From Erysipelotrichaceae bacterium (GTDB lineage: Bacteria > Bacillota_I > Bacilli_A > RFN20 > CAG-826): DNA of 64,000 bases. The position numbers and the translations under genes were made by a program. Position 1 is the first letter of the stretch; every line of letters starts with the position of its first letter. The stretch covers positions 1 to 64,000 of the forward strand of contig SVBE01000005.1 in assembly GCA_015059065.1 (NCBI GenBank), read 5' to 3'. Below the pieces are notes generated by a model. The model was not told the DNA's origin. It saw only the letters and a program-made list of their open reading frames with translations, and ran no database searches. Below, one piece after another: positions 1 through 8,967 of the stretch.

Positions 1-84
1 TCTGTGAGGGGTGTTAGGTGGACCTTTCACTGAAAATCAAACTCTATGAAAGGAGAAACCGAGACGCCTACTCGACATTAATCT

Positions 85-666
85 ATGGATACAGTTCAGA
101 AATATGGAATAAAGAAAACTAAAGCGATTTTTTTGTTTCTTCAAATGCTATTAATTATTGTTATTACCGCGACTGCTTTATATCTATTGGCATTTGCGAT
201 TGGTCATAATTTAGGGCTATGGATGATTGTTTCGTACTCTTTTATTCTTTTATCCACATTAGTGATTATTGCCTATGGGATGATTGGTTTTAAAAAGGGA
301 GAGATTGCTTATATTTTAGCGATAGCTCCATTCCTTGGCGCGATACTCGTCAACATCCTCCTTCCTCAAAGAGATACTTTCCAAGTGGCAGTGCTCTCTA
401 TTTTGTTTGCCTTAACATCAATATTCATGGTCAAACAGAAAGATAAAAAGTTTAATTCTATTGTTTCTATTTTGATGTGTGCAGTTGCTTTAACATTTTC
501 TATATATTCGGCAATTACTGCCCGTCTAGATTTCCTCGGTCAGATGTCTGCAAAATGGTATACATATTTTGCCATGTATCTCTCTATTTTCATCCCTTCT
601 ATTATGTCAGGGACATTTGCTCTTACCTATAACGTCAAGATTACAAAAGAACAAAATAAACAGTAA
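85..666 (+). CDS. Polytopic membrane protein, function unknown
   Basis: The 193-residue product is almost wholly hydrophobic, with about six predicted membrane segments from residue 15 to 185 and a short Lys-rich C-terminus, so it should sit in the cytoplasmic membrane. I recognise no catalytic motif or family. The ATG is the first start after an in-frame TAA at 79-81. The only AAGGAG-like sequence is about 30 nt upstream, too far for a normal ribosome site, so the start is uncertain. A clear intrinsic terminator follows 12 bases after the stop. The promoter is not evident in the 84 bases available upstream. Confidence 0.6.
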   Translation: MDTVQKYGIKKTKAIFLFLQMLLIIVITATALYLLAFAIGHNLGLWMIVSYSFILLSTLVIIAYGMIGFKKGEIAYILAIAPFLGAILVNILLPQRDTFQVAVLSILFALTSIFMVKQKDKKFNSIVSILMCAVALTFSIYSAITARLDFLGQMSAKWYTYFAMYLSIFIPSIMSGTFALTYNVKITKEQNKQ

Positions 667-677
667 CAACGAATAAG

Positions 678-703
678 TCTCCAAATACTAATTGGAGATT
701 TTT
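678..703 (+). terminator. Intrinsic terminator after the first membrane gene
   Basis: TCTCCAA and TTGGAGA form a 7-bp stem around a 7-nt loop, followed by five T. The next promoter (TATAAT at 719) lies directly downstream. Confidence 0.75.
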
Positions 704-715
704 GTTATATGTGCG

Positions 716-724
716 TGCTATAAT
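716..724 (+). promoter_or_regulatory. Extended -10 promoter giving a leaderless mRNA
   Basis: TGC-TATAAT ends 6 nt before the ATG at 731. Initiation about 7 nt downstream of the -10 box would place +1 on or next to the start codon. No Shine-Dalgarno is present. Confidence 0.65.
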
Positions 725-730
725 GGGCGT

Positions 731-2344
731 ATGAAAAAGAAATTATTTGTACTCGGATTGTTACTCCCTCTTTTAGCTATTGGTTGTTCGACATCTAACA
801 GCAGTTCTTCTAATGATTCTTCAACTAGCTCTTCTTCCTCAAGTAGAAGTACAACAAGCAGTCAGGAGCCTAGTAGTAGTGAGGTACCTATTAATAGCAG
901 TGAAGCAGGGCCAGTCCATGTTAAGTCTGTGAGTTTAAATAAATCTAGCGTTGTCTTTTATCAAGATGATCCAGCGATTACTTTAACGGCGACTGTTTTA
1001 CCAGCGAATGCCGAAAATAAGAATGTCATTTGGTCTAGCAACAACACAAATGTTGCCACTGTTAGCGATGGTGTAGTCACTCCGGTTAGTCCAGGAGAAG
1101 CGACTATTACAGTTAAAACTATAGATGGAAATAAGTCTACCACTTGTAAAGTGTCAGTCGCTTTCCCTAATTATGTCATACACGGCAAATTTAAAGGTGA
1201 ATCTGAGTGGACAGATAAACCGATGATCAATAACGATAAGTCTACTGCAGAATATATGCTTTTAGATGTCCAACTCTATAAAGACGACGTCTTTACTATT
1301 CATATGTATGGCGACACTTGGTATGGGTATTCTCATTTGAAATCTTCGGTTCGTTCTGGATTAGTTACTAAAGCTTCTACTAATAACGATATTAAAGTCC
1401 TAGAAACTGGTGTTTATGACATCTACTGTAGTTACAATGAATCAGATGGTGGACATATTTATCTAGATAACACCGGTTATACACCTTCTCCAGGTACTGT
1501 TCACGTCACCGATATTCAATTAAATCGTTCAGGTAAATATTTACAGTACCGACATGAATATCAACTCACCGCGAATATTTATCCAAGCACAGCTTCTGAA
1601 AAGAAAGTTGTTTGGACTTCAAGCGATGAAAGTGTTGCCACAGTTACTAGTTCAGGTAGAGTTGTGGCTAAAGAGAAGACTGGAAGTACTACAATTACTG
1701 CGACAACATATGACCAACATAAAGTTGATACATGCCTTATTTATGTAAGTGCTTATCCAACTCCAGAATATTATCTTGTTGGCACCATTGGTGGACGTTC
1801 TTATTCAGCTGGTACTTATACTTATGCTGCTCTTCCACTTGGTTCAAAACAATTCCTCATTCCTAATGTTGATTTTGTTAAAGGTGATAAGGTCAAAGTA
1901 ATGGATAGACATGGGGGTTATCTACATAGTACAAGCGAAATAGGTAATCCAGTATACGAGTATTCAGTAAGCGAAAGCAAATCAGTGAACCTTTATCTTG
2001 ATACGAGTAAAACCAAAGATTATTTGTCAGCAGTCAATAGAGCGTCTCGTGATATCTATGTTAAGTACGATGCTGACACTAATGCTGATAATAAGTGTGG
2101 TTGGATTTATGTGCAGGGACCCGATATTACCCCATATTGGTTAAAATCGTCTAGTGAAATGTCAGGCTCAAGAGGTTGCCGCTTCAATATTTCTAAACAC
2201 GCGACTGAATTCACGTTTGCTCGTGCTCCTAGAAATCAAGAACCAGATGCTGATTATACATCCCTTACATTAAAGACTAGAGTTAAGAGTTTCGATATTA
2301 CGGATGACGTCTATGAATATGACGCCACTGTAGATTCTGAATAG
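731..2344 (+). CDS. Secreted lipoprotein with two Big_2 Ig-like domains
   Basis: The product (537 aa from the ATG chosen here) starts MKKKLFVLGLLLPLLAIGC, a lipoprotein signal with a lipobox ending at Cys. A Ser/Asn-rich tether of roughly 40 residues follows. Two bacterial Ig-like (Big_2) domains are visible at about residues 60-145 and 258-342, each with the 'W.S....VATV' core and a closing 'G...I...T' strand. The segments between and after them are beta-rich with no recognised family; no catalytic motif is seen. The track start at 692 is rejected because it lies upstream of the -10 box, inside the terminator region. The likely role is cell-surface binding or structure; the ligand is unknown. 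Confidence 0.75.
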   Translation: MKKKLFVLGLLLPLLAIGCSTSNSSSSNDSSTSSSSSSRSTTSSQEPSSSEVPINSSEAGPVHVKSVSLNKSSVVFYQDDPAITLTATVLPANAENKNVIWSSNNTNVATVSDGVVTPVSPGEATITVKTIDGNKSTTCKVSVAFPNYVIHGKFKGESEWTDKPMINNDKSTAEYMLLDVQLYKDDVFTIHMYGDTWYGYSHLKSSVRSGLVTKASTNNDIKVLETGVYDIYCSYNESDGGHIYLDNTGYTPSPGTVHVTDIQLNRSGKYLQYRHEYQLTANIYPSTASEKKVVWTSSDESVATVTSSGRVVAKEKTGSTTITATTYDQHKVDTCLIYVSAYPTPEYYLVGTIGGRSYSAGTYTYAALPLGSKQFLIPNVDFVKGDKVKVMDRHGGYLHSTSEIGNPVYEYSVSESKSVNLYLDTSKTKDYLSAVNRASRDIYVKYDADTNADNKCGWIYVQGPDITPYWLKSSSEMSGSRGCRFNISKHATEFTFARAPRNQEPDADYTSLTLKTRVKSFDITDDVYEYDATVDSE

Positions 2345-2355
2345 TTTATTAATAA

Positions 2356-2646
2356 ATGGCGAGTTCCAAAGAATATCTTGAATATGTCCTTGAACTTCTT
2401 AGAGAAGTGAATGGTATTTCCTATAAGAAGATGATGGGTGAATATATGCTATATAAAGACGAAATCATTTTTGGCGGTGTTTATGATAATCGTTTCCTTG
2501 TTAAAAACAGTAAGTCATTAGCAGATATGAGGTTAAGAGAACAAATCCCTTATCCTGGTGCTAAACCAATGTTATTAGTGGATTCAGAAGATCCTGAAGA
2601 AATCAAAGAAATAGTGATGACTCTATTGAATGATCTAAGAAAATAA
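2356..2646 (+). CDS. TfoX N-terminal domain protein
   Basis: This 96-residue protein matches the stand-alone TfoX_N domain, recognisable from the N-terminal 'YKKMMGEYMLY' and the later 'FGGVYDNRFLVK' and 'YPGAKPML' segments. Stand-alone TfoX_N proteins are common in Firmicutes. Competence regulation is documented for proteobacterial TfoX/Sxy, not for these, so the function is open. It starts 11 nt after the lipoprotein stop with no Shine-Dalgarno, and the next gene begins 2 nt after its stop, so the three genes are probably cotranscribed and translation may be coupled. Confidence 0.8.
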   Translation: MASSKEYLEYVLELLREVNGISYKKMMGEYMLYKDEIIFGGVYDNRFLVKNSKSLADMRLREQIPYPGAKPMLLVDSEDPEEIKEIVMTLLNDLRK

Positions 2647-2648
2647 TA

Positions 2649-3623
2649 ATGGAAAAATTATTCAATTGGTGTTTTATCGGAACTGGCAAATTAGCGAATA
2701 AGATCGCGAAAGTCATTCTTTCTAGTGGTCATCACAAGATCGTGAGTTGTTATACCCGTAATTATGAAAAATGTTGTGATTTTGCAAATAAATTCAATGC
2801 AAAACCTTTTAAAAATGCAGAAGACGCAATAAAGTGTGAAGGGGTAGATGCTGTTTATGTCGTCACTCCACATAACGCGCATTATCGTTTTGCCAAGATC
2901 GCTTTAGAAAATAAGATTCCAGTTTTATGTGAAAAAGCTTTTACGATTAACAAAGAAGAAGCTAAAGACTTAATTGAAATAGCTTCTAAGAATAATGTTT
3001 ATTTATGTGAAGCGATGTGGACATGGTTCAATGAACCGGCATTAAAAATGAAAAAGTGGGTTAATGATAAAGTTATTGGAAATATCGATTATGCATTTTT
3101 CAATTACCACTTAAATTCCAAGAATTACGCTCCAAGAGTCGCAGATCCTAAAAGAGGTGGAGGAGCGCTTCTAGATATCACTGTTTATCCAATCGCATTT
3201 TCATATTATCTATTTGGATATCCAAAAAATATAATAGCTAAAGCCAAGCTCGGCAATGGCATTGATCTAATCGATGATATCACTTTTAAATATGATGACT
3301 TTGATGTTGATATATCTGCATCAATTGTTGATTTTAAAGGGTTAGAAAAGATTAAAATTGTTGGAAAAGATGGGAAGATATTATCCCGTTCTATTCACTG
3401 TCCAAGTAAAGTCAAATTAAAAACTAAAAATAGAAAAGAAGTATTTAATTACGATACGAGTAATGGTAGGCCGTATCTCGTGCAATTTGATACAGTGGCC
3501 TCTGAAATTAAAGAAGGATTAAAACAGTCTAGATATATCCCATTAAAAAATACCTATGACATCATGGAAATCATGGATGAAATTAGAAACCAAATCGGTT
3601 TAGTTTATAACAACTTAGAATAA
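2649..3623 (+). CDS. Gfo/Idh/MocA family NAD(P)-dependent oxidoreductase
   Basis: The 324-residue product opens with the Rossmann motif FIGTGKLANKIA, followed by 'VYVVTPHNAHY' and the family's 'CEKAF' motif (usually EKP), whose Lys is the expected catalytic/NAD-contacting residue. The C-terminal half has the mixed beta-sheet substrate domain, including 'GGGALLDITVYPI'. Members oxidise or reduce sugars, inositols or trans-dihydrodiols; the substrate cannot be read here. It is the last gene of a short operon and is followed by a terminator. There is no Shine-Dalgarno; the ATG is 2 nt past the upstream TAA. Confidence 0.85.
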   Translation: MEKLFNWCFIGTGKLANKIAKVILSSGHHKIVSCYTRNYEKCCDFANKFNAKPFKNAEDAIKCEGVDAVYVVTPHNAHYRFAKIALENKIPVLCEKAFTINKEEAKDLIEIASKNNVYLCEAMWTWFNEPALKMKKWVNDKVIGNIDYAFFNYHLNSKNYAPRVADPKRGGGALLDITVYPIAFSYYLFGYPKNIIAKAKLGNGIDLIDDITFKYDDFDVDISASIVDFKGLEKIKIVGKDGKILSRSIHCPSKVKLKTKNRKEVFNYDTSNGRPYLVQFDTVASEIKEGLKQSRYIPLKNTYDIMEIMDEIRNQIGLVYNNLE

Positions 3624-3646
3624 TTGTTATTTATATATAGGAAAAA

Positions 3647-3673
3647 GAGATCTCGGTTTTTGAGATTTTTTTA
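3647..3673 (+). terminator. Intrinsic terminator
   Basis: ATCTC and GAGAT form a stem around a T-rich loop, followed by a run of T. Confidence 0.6.
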
Positions 3674-3679
3674 TTTGCT

Positions 3680-3716
3680 TTAAGGTTCATTTAAGGTTCA
3701 TCTTTTAATCTATTCG
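3680..3716 (+). promoter_or_regulatory. Two tandem 11-bp direct repeats upstream of the VTC operon, with possible -10
   Basis: TTAAGGTTCAT occurs twice head-to-tail without a gap (3680-3690 and 3691-3701). Two 11-bp direct repeats are the typical site architecture of OmpR/PhoB response regulators, and such a regulator is encoded in this operon. A TATTCG at 3711-3716, 9 nt past the second repeat, could be the -10; no good -35 is present, which would fit activation. Regulator identity is inference. Confidence 0.5.
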
Positions 3717-3734
3717 TGTCAGGAGGAAAGAAAA

Positions 3735-4499
3735 ATGGCAAATGAAAAGATTATCTCGGTGATGAAAAGATATGAACTCAAGTTCTATTTAAACAAAGCA
3801 CAGCTCGCTTACTTCAACGAAAAGATAACTGAGCATATGAAACTAGATAAATACGGTTTGACTTCAATTGCTTCGCTTTATTATGACACTCCTGATTTTA
3901 TGCTCATCAATCGCTCCATTGAAAAACCTAAATATAAGGAAAAATTAAGACTGAGAAGTTATGGGCTTGCTAAAAAAGATTCTCCAACATTTCTAGAAAT
4001 CAAAAGAAAAAGTGAAGGAATTGTTTATAAAAGAAGAGTTTCTTTACTAGAAGAAGAGGCTGATGAATTGATTAAGACTAACGAGATGGAGAGAAAAGAC
4101 CAAATCGGTAGAGAGCTTGAAGCCTTCTTAGATAATTACAAGAAAGTTGAACCAAAATACTTAATCATCTATGACAGAATGGCTTATTACCAAGATGATA
4201 GTGATCTCAGAGTAACAGTGGATATCAACCCAAGATATAGAACAACCGATCTCAATCTCCATACTTCTTTAGAAGGAGAACCATTAACTGATGATGGTGG
4301 AGCGATACTGGAAATCAAAGTACAACACAGCATCCCCCTCTGGTTAACTCATATATTAACGGAAGGGAAGATATATCAAACGAGTTTCTCTAAAGTAGGG
4401 ACAGCTCATATTAAAGAACTTAAGAAAAAACAGTTAAACAAGGTTATATACCAACAAGAATACATCCAAGGAGGATATCGTTATGGACTCACTATTTAA
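3735..4499 (+). CDS. VTC domain polyphosphate polymerase-like protein
   Basis: This 254-residue protein has the VTC/CYTH-like tunnel pattern: 'MKRYELKFYLN' at the start, a paired basic stretch 'EKLRLRSYG', 'FLEIKRKSEGIVYKRR', a central 'YLIIYDRMAYY', 'RVTVDINPRYR' and the late acidic strand 'AILEIKVQH'. In the yeast VTC complex this domain polymerises polyphosphate from ATP; the bacterial homologues are usually encoded next to DUF4956 membrane proteins, as here. The basic and acidic tunnel residues appear intact, so activity is plausible. An AGGAGG site lies 8 nt before the ATG. The end overlaps the next gene by 17 nt. Confidence 0.85.
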   Translation: MANEKIISVMKRYELKFYLNKAQLAYFNEKITEHMKLDKYGLTSIASLYYDTPDFMLINRSIEKPKYKEKLRLRSYGLAKKDSPTFLEIKRKSEGIVYKRRVSLLEEEADELIKTNEMERKDQIGRELEAFLDNYKKVEPKYLIIYDRMAYYQDDSDLRVTVDINPRYRTTDLNLHTSLEGEPLTDDGGAILEIKVQHSIPLWLTHILTEGKIYQTSFSKVGTAHIKELKKKQLNKVIYQQEYIQGGYRYGLTI

Positions 4500-5181
4500 T
4501 CTATTAACCGAGACAAATTCATATGTGGTTTGTCTGCTAGTCGTTGGCATCACATTTGTAATTGGGCTAGTGTATACGCTTATTATCTCGATCAAGATGA
4601 GAGCGACAAAGAGCTTCTTCATCACTTCAATCTTGATGCCGATGATCGTCGCTAGCGTGATATCGATGGTTAGCTTATTCCTCGATAGTGCTTCTACAGG
4701 GGCAATAAGAATTGCAACCATTGCCGTCGCCTTAGGTCTCATTAGATTCAGAAGCGTAAATGGCAGAGCAGAAGAGATGCTCGTATTATTCGGAGGTGTG
4801 GCCTTTGGTCTCATTGCAGGACTTGGATATGTCGTCATCGCTTCAATTGTGGCAGTAGCCTTATCCGCCTTATATGTCATTCTCTCATCTATTAATATTT
4901 GGGATCATAAAAGAATGAGTGAAGAGAAATTATTAAAGGTTACAATCCCAGAAGATCTCAATTATAACGAAGCATTCGATGCCATCTTAAAAACACATCT
5001 AAAGAGTTATGAACTCGTGGAGATTAAAACTACAGGTATGGGAAGCTTGTTTAGACTCTCCTACAAAGTAGAATTGCTCGTCAAAGATAGTGAAAAGACA
5101 CTTATTGATGAACTCAGAGTGAAGAACTCAAACCTTGAAATATCACTTCTCCCATATGTGGAGAACACTAAAGCTTTATAA
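4483..5181 (+). CDS. DUF4956 membrane protein, partner of the VTC-type polymerase
   Basis: The 232-residue product has four close membrane segments in its first 135 residues, including the loop 'ALGLIRFRSVNGRAEEMLVLFGG' region that is typical of DUF4956, and then a soluble cytoplasmic domain of about 95 residues. VTC-domain and DUF4956 genes are regularly adjacent in Firmicutes, so the two probably form a membrane complex; the transported or exported product is not established. Its ATG has an AAGGAGG site and overlaps the end of the upstream gene, indicating coupled translation. The next gene follows after 13 nt. Confidence 0.85.
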   Translation: MDSLFNLLTETNSYVVCLLVVGITFVIGLVYTLIISIKMRATKSFFITSILMPMIVASVISMVSLFLDSASTGAIRIATIAVALGLIRFRSVNGRAEEMLVLFGGVAFGLIAGLGYVVIASIVAVALSALYVILSSINIWDHKRMSEEKLLKVTIPEDLNYNEAFDAILKTHLKSYELVEIKTTGMGSLFRLSYKVELLVKDSEKTLIDELRVKNSNLEISLLPYVENTKAL

Positions 5182-5194
5182 GGAGGAAAAAGCA

Positions 5195-7018
5195 ATGAAA
5201 AAGAAACATTTATTACCATTAACAGCATTTGCATTATTGATGATGATGGGATGCTCAGTATCAGGAAATAGTGGAACAACTGCTGATACTTCAAATAATT
5301 CATCAACAGCTACAACTGCTGAGACTAGTGGCACAACTAGTGAGAACAATGGATCGGCGTATGATTATAATTCTCAAATCTCAGTAGAAGAAGCAGAAGA
5401 AATAGAGGTCGAAGATAATACAGGTGACTTCGCGATTGAAACTAGCGATGGTATTTATAGCCAATCAGGCAATATTTATAAGATTACTTCTGCTGGAACA
5501 TATACATTAAGTGGGAACCTCACTGGTCAAATATTAGTAGAAGCTGGTGAAGATGATGAGGTAGTTATTGAACTTAACGGTGTGTCTATCACATATGGTA
5601 GTGATGCTCCGATTAAAGCATTGACAGCTGGTAAAGTGGAGATCTCTGCCAAGAAAGATACAGGCAATACCATCACCGATACTCGAAGTGCGAAAACTAC
5701 TGACACTACAACTTTAGGTGAAGGGGCAATCTATGCGAAGACTGATTTGAAACTTAAGGGTAGTGGCACATTGGTAGTTGAAGGTAATTACAACAATGCG
5801 ATTCATACGACCAAGGATCTCAAGATTCAAAAATTAACATTAAAAGCAACTGGTTATAACAATGCCTTAAAAGGCAATAACAGTGTCACTATTGAATCTG
5901 GTGAAGTACAAGCCTATGCCAAAACTGGTAACGGTATCAAAACTGAAGATAGTTCTGTTTCTAGTAGCGGTAATCAAAAAGGAACAGTCGCAATCAATGG
6001 GGGAAACGTTTATATCGATTCCTTACATGACGCGATTGATGCAATCTATAACATCGAAATCGATGAATTAGATAGTACTGTACCAACAGAAATCTCCATC
6101 AAAACTGGCACGAAATCCACTTATTATTCTAGATCTAGCTTCAAAGCTGACTCAGAAAAGGGATTGAAAGCAGCCAATGAAATTATCGTTAATAAAGGCA
6201 CAGTGGTGATTGCCGCTAGCGATGATGCGATCCATGCAAATTATGGTGATAGTTTAGATAATGGTTCTAAAGGATTAGGCAATATCACTGTTAATGATGG
6301 TTTGATTCAAGTGGCGAGTGGTGATGATGGATTACACGCAGATAACACCTTAACAGTTAATGGCGGCAAGATTGTGGTTACTGGTGCTACAGAAGGATAT
6401 GAAGCTAATTACATTAAGATCAACGGTGGCTATTCATATATCTACGGCACTGATGATGGTGTCAACTGTTCAAAGAAATCCTTCAATAGCTGCGCGATTA
6501 CTATCACTGGCGGTTACCTCGATGTCGCGGTCTCTAATGGCGATACAGATGGTATTGATTCCAACGGTAACTTCGCGATGAGTGGTGGTACAGTCATCAC
6601 AAGAGGATCTCCTGGAACTAGCTCAGCGATGTCTACTGGTTTAGATGTTGATGGCACTTGCTCCATTACAGGTGGCACATTCATCGCCTTCAACGGCTTA
6701 GAAACCGCTCCTAGTACGGGAAATAATGTTCTCTTTGCCGGAACAACGACAGCGGGTTCAGGTATGGGAATGGGTGGCGGTAGAGGTGGATTCGGTCGAC
6801 CAGGCCAACAAGGCACCAGTTCATCCTATTCCTTCCAAGCTGGTAGTTATACTCTCACTGGCGGAAACTTAAATATTAGCTTCACTAACGATTATAATTA
6901 CGGAAGCTTCATGATCTACTCTTCTAACTTAGCAACTGGTAATACTTATACATTAACTAGAGGTACAACTAGTGTGTTATCTTGGAGCCAGACTTCTAGT
7001 TCAGTTACAATTTCTTAA
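5195..7018 (+). CDS. Beta-helical carbohydrate-binding-like lipoprotein (DUF4353/Cthe_2159 type)
   Basis: The 607-residue product carries a lipoprotein signal ending MMMGC, a Thr/Ser-rich linker, and then a long right-handed beta-helix pattern of short repeats ('ITINGG', 'LTVNGGKIVV', 'GDDGLHADN', 'SDDAIHANYGD'). This resembles the DUF4353 family, whose member Cthe_2159 binds polygalacturonate and calcium. A Gly-rich loop with 'GMGMGGGRGGFG' lies near residue 535, before a closing beta domain. The start at 5195 is chosen over the track start because AGGAGG lies 9 nt upstream and the signal peptide begins there. It is in an operon with the polyphosphate pair and its sensor kinase, so it may be the surface component of that system (inference). 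Confidence 0.75.
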   Translation: MKKKHLLPLTAFALLMMMGCSVSGNSGTTADTSNNSSTATTAETSGTTSENNGSAYDYNSQISVEEAEEIEVEDNTGDFAIETSDGIYSQSGNIYKITSAGTYTLSGNLTGQILVEAGEDDEVVIELNGVSITYGSDAPIKALTAGKVEISAKKDTGNTITDTRSAKTTDTTTLGEGAIYAKTDLKLKGSGTLVVEGNYNNAIHTTKDLKIQKLTLKATGYNNALKGNNSVTIESGEVQAYAKTGNGIKTEDSSVSSSGNQKGTVAINGGNVYIDSLHDAIDAIYNIEIDELDSTVPTEISIKTGTKSTYYSRSSFKADSEKGLKAANEIIVNKGTVVIAASDDAIHANYGDSLDNGSKGLGNITVNDGLIQVASGDDGLHADNTLTVNGGKIVVTGATEGYEANYIKINGGYSYIYGTDDGVNCSKKSFNSCAITITGGYLDVAVSNGDTDGIDSNGNFAMSGGTVITRGSPGTSSAMSTGLDVDGTCSITGGTFIAFNGLETAPSTGNNVLFAGTTTAGSGMGMGGGRGGFGRPGQQGTSSSYSFQAGSYTLTGGNLNISFTNDYNYGSFMIYSSNLATGNTYTLTRGTTSVLSWSQTSSSVTIS

Positions 7019-7038
7019 AAATAGTATAGAATACTAAT

Positions 7039-7716
7039 ATGAAAATATTGTTAGTGGAAGATACTGAACAACTTAATAAAGCATTAACAACCATCTTGAA
7101 GCGGAATTCATATCTTGTGGATTCCGCCTTCGATGGTGAAGAGGCATTGCTCTTTTTAAAAGATTATCAATATGATGTGATCATCTTAGACATCATGCTT
7201 CCACGTATTGATGGATTAGAAGTATTGACCAGAGCGAGGGCCCAAGGCATTCAAACTCCGATCATCTTATTAACCGCTAAATCAACGATTGAAGATAAGA
7301 TTACTGGTCTAGACCTAGGCGCGGATGATTATCTTCCTAAACCATTCTCTATGGAAGAGTTACTCGCGAGAATACGCGCGTTGTCAAGACGTAAGAATGT
7401 CGCATTAAAAGAGAATAAAGAGGTCACTTATCAAGATATAACTATCGATGAGAATAACCTTTCCTTAAAATGTGGTGATAAAAGTGAAGTTCTTTCAAGA
7501 AAAGAAATGCAGATTATGCTGCTGTTAATTGAAGGCAATGGCAATGTCGTATCTCTAGATACAATCACTAAATCAGCATGGGATATCGAATCATATTCCA
7601 CGAGTGAAAATGTCTGGGTCTATATCTCATATTTAAGAAAGAAATTAGAAAACATTGGCTCAATGGTTAAGATTAAATCGATCAGATATCAAGGCTACTA
7701 TTTGGAGAACAAATAA
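7039..7716 (+). CDS. OmpR/PhoB-family response regulator
   Basis: The 225-residue product has an N-terminal receiver domain with acidic pocket 'VED', phospho-acceptor Asp in 'VIILDIMLPRIDG', the Thr of 'LLTAKS' and the conserved Lys of 'LPKPFS'. The C-terminal winged-helix DNA-binding domain ends in 'SIRYQGYYLE', typical of OmpR types. It ends in TAATG, overlapping the kinase start by one base. As the only response regulator in this operon it is the natural candidate to bind the 11-bp tandem repeats in front of the VTC gene; that link is inference. Confidence 0.92.
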   Translation: MKILLVEDTEQLNKALTTILKRNSYLVDSAFDGEEALLFLKDYQYDVIILDIMLPRIDGLEVLTRARAQGIQTPIILLTAKSTIEDKITGLDLGADDYLPKPFSMEELLARIRALSRRKNVALKENKEVTYQDITIDENNLSLKCGDKSEVLSRKEMQIMLLLIEGNGNVVSLDTITKSAWDIESYSTSENVWVYISYLRKKLENIGSMVKIKSIRYQGYYLENK

Positions 7717-8924
7717 TGATTAAGAAACTAAGAATAAAATTTATCATCATCTCGATGTTATCGGTTCTTTTTGTTCTCGCGGTGACTATTGGAGCGATCA
7801 ATATCACTAACTATGTCGTCATTGAAAATGAGGCGAGTGGGGCGGTCACTGAAGTGATGAGACAGGGAACTTCAAGTGAAGGCTTTATCCCTGGCCCACA
7901 AGGTGGTGGAGATAGAAGAGATATTAGACAGGACCATTATTTCATCGTTTCTTTTAATAACGATGGGACGATTAATAAAATTAATAACACCCATATGTTC
8001 ATGTATTCTGAAGCGGAATGTAAAGCATTAGCAACACAGGTCTATAACAAAGAATTAGTTGGTGGAAAATATGGCACCTTACGATATGCTTTAGAAAAGA
8101 AAAACGATGGTTTAACATATGTTGGTTTTGTCGATATCAAAGATAAAATGGACAGTTTTAATAATTTCTTATTGTTATCTTCTTTAATCTCTTTAGGTGC
8201 TTTCCTCGTCTTATTCGTTCTCATATTCTTTGGGTCTAAATTAGTATTTAAATCCACGGAAGAAGCATATCGAAAGCAGAAGAGATTTATCACAAATGCA
8301 TCGCATGAATTAAAAACACCACTGACGATTATTTCGGCAGATATGGATTTAATTGAGATGGATAATGGGAAAAGCGAATGGAGTGATTCTGTTCGCGATC
8401 AAGTGAAAAGATTAACAGATATGACTAATCAATTAGTCACTTTGTCAAAACTAGAAGAAGATGATAAGTCGCGTTTCCCAATGGAAGAATTCTCTGTTAA
8501 CGATGTCTTTAAAAAAGCCGTGGAATCATTCTCTCCAAGCTTTAAAAACGAAGGCATTAAATTCTCTAGCAATATTTCTAGCAATATCTCGATGTATGGA
8601 AATAAATATCTCATCGATCAGTTAATCTATATCTTCTTAGATAATTCTCTTAAATATACAGGGGGAGAACAAAAGAGTTCATATTTCGTCGTCAGTGAGA
8701 ACAAGAACAAAGTTGAACTGCGCTTCTCAAATACGATCGATAAAAACGATGAAGTTGACGTCAAACAAATCATGGAAAGATTCTACCGCTCCCCATCGAA
8801 TAAAAAAGAAGGTTCAGGAGTGGGGTTAAGCATCGCTCAAGAGATCATCAGATTCCATAAAGGAAAAATAGATATCGATAAAAATAATAGCACCTTATCG
8901 TTTGTTGTAACGCTGAATAATTAG
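7716..8924 (+). CDS. Sensor histidine kinase partner of the adjacent response regulator
   Basis: The 402-residue protein has an N-terminal membrane segment, an extracytoplasmic loop of about 110 residues with a Gly/Pro/Arg-rich stretch near residue 65, and a second membrane segment at about 145-172. The HisKA box 'NASHELKTPL' carries the phospho-His, and the ATPase domain shows the N box 'FLDNSLKYT' and G2-like 'GSGVGLSIA'. There is no obvious HAMP domain between TM2 and HisKA. The signal sensed is unknown; the operon context suggests phosphate, polyphosphate or envelope state. A perfect-palindrome terminator follows immediately. Confidence 0.92.
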   Translation: MIKKLRIKFIIISMLSVLFVLAVTIGAINITNYVVIENEASGAVTEVMRQGTSSEGFIPGPQGGGDRRDIRQDHYFIVSFNNDGTINKINNTHMFMYSEAECKALATQVYNKELVGGKYGTLRYALEKKNDGLTYVGFVDIKDKMDSFNNFLLLSSLISLGAFLVLFVLIFFGSKLVFKSTEEAYRKQKRFITNASHELKTPLTIISADMDLIEMDNGKSEWSDSVRDQVKRLTDMTNQLVTLSKLEEDDKSRFPMEEFSVNDVFKKAVESFSPSFKNEGIKFSSNISSNISMYGNKYLIDQLIYIFLDNSLKYTGGEQKSSYFVVSENKNKVELRFSNTIDKNDEVDVKQIMERFYRSPSNKKEGSGVGLSIAQEIIRFHKGKIDIDKNNSTLSFVVTLNN

Positions 8925-8927
8925 ATT

Positions 8928-8948
8928 AACTCCTTAAGGAGTTTTTCT
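8928..8948 (+). terminator. Intrinsic terminator of the VTC/two-component operon
   Basis: AACTCCTTAAGGAGTT is a perfect 16-nt palindrome followed by a T-rich tract. Confidence 0.75.
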
Positions 8949-8967
8949 TTATATTATATATGAGTAA

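Noticed and set aside
1-84. End of a non-coding RNA or riboswitch before the first gene
   Set aside because: The segment is too short and lacks upstream context; no convincing stem or family motif could be read.
4434-4880. Minus-strand 148-aa ORF
   Set aside because: It lies opposite the well-supported DUF4956 gene and has no start signal or recognisable domain.
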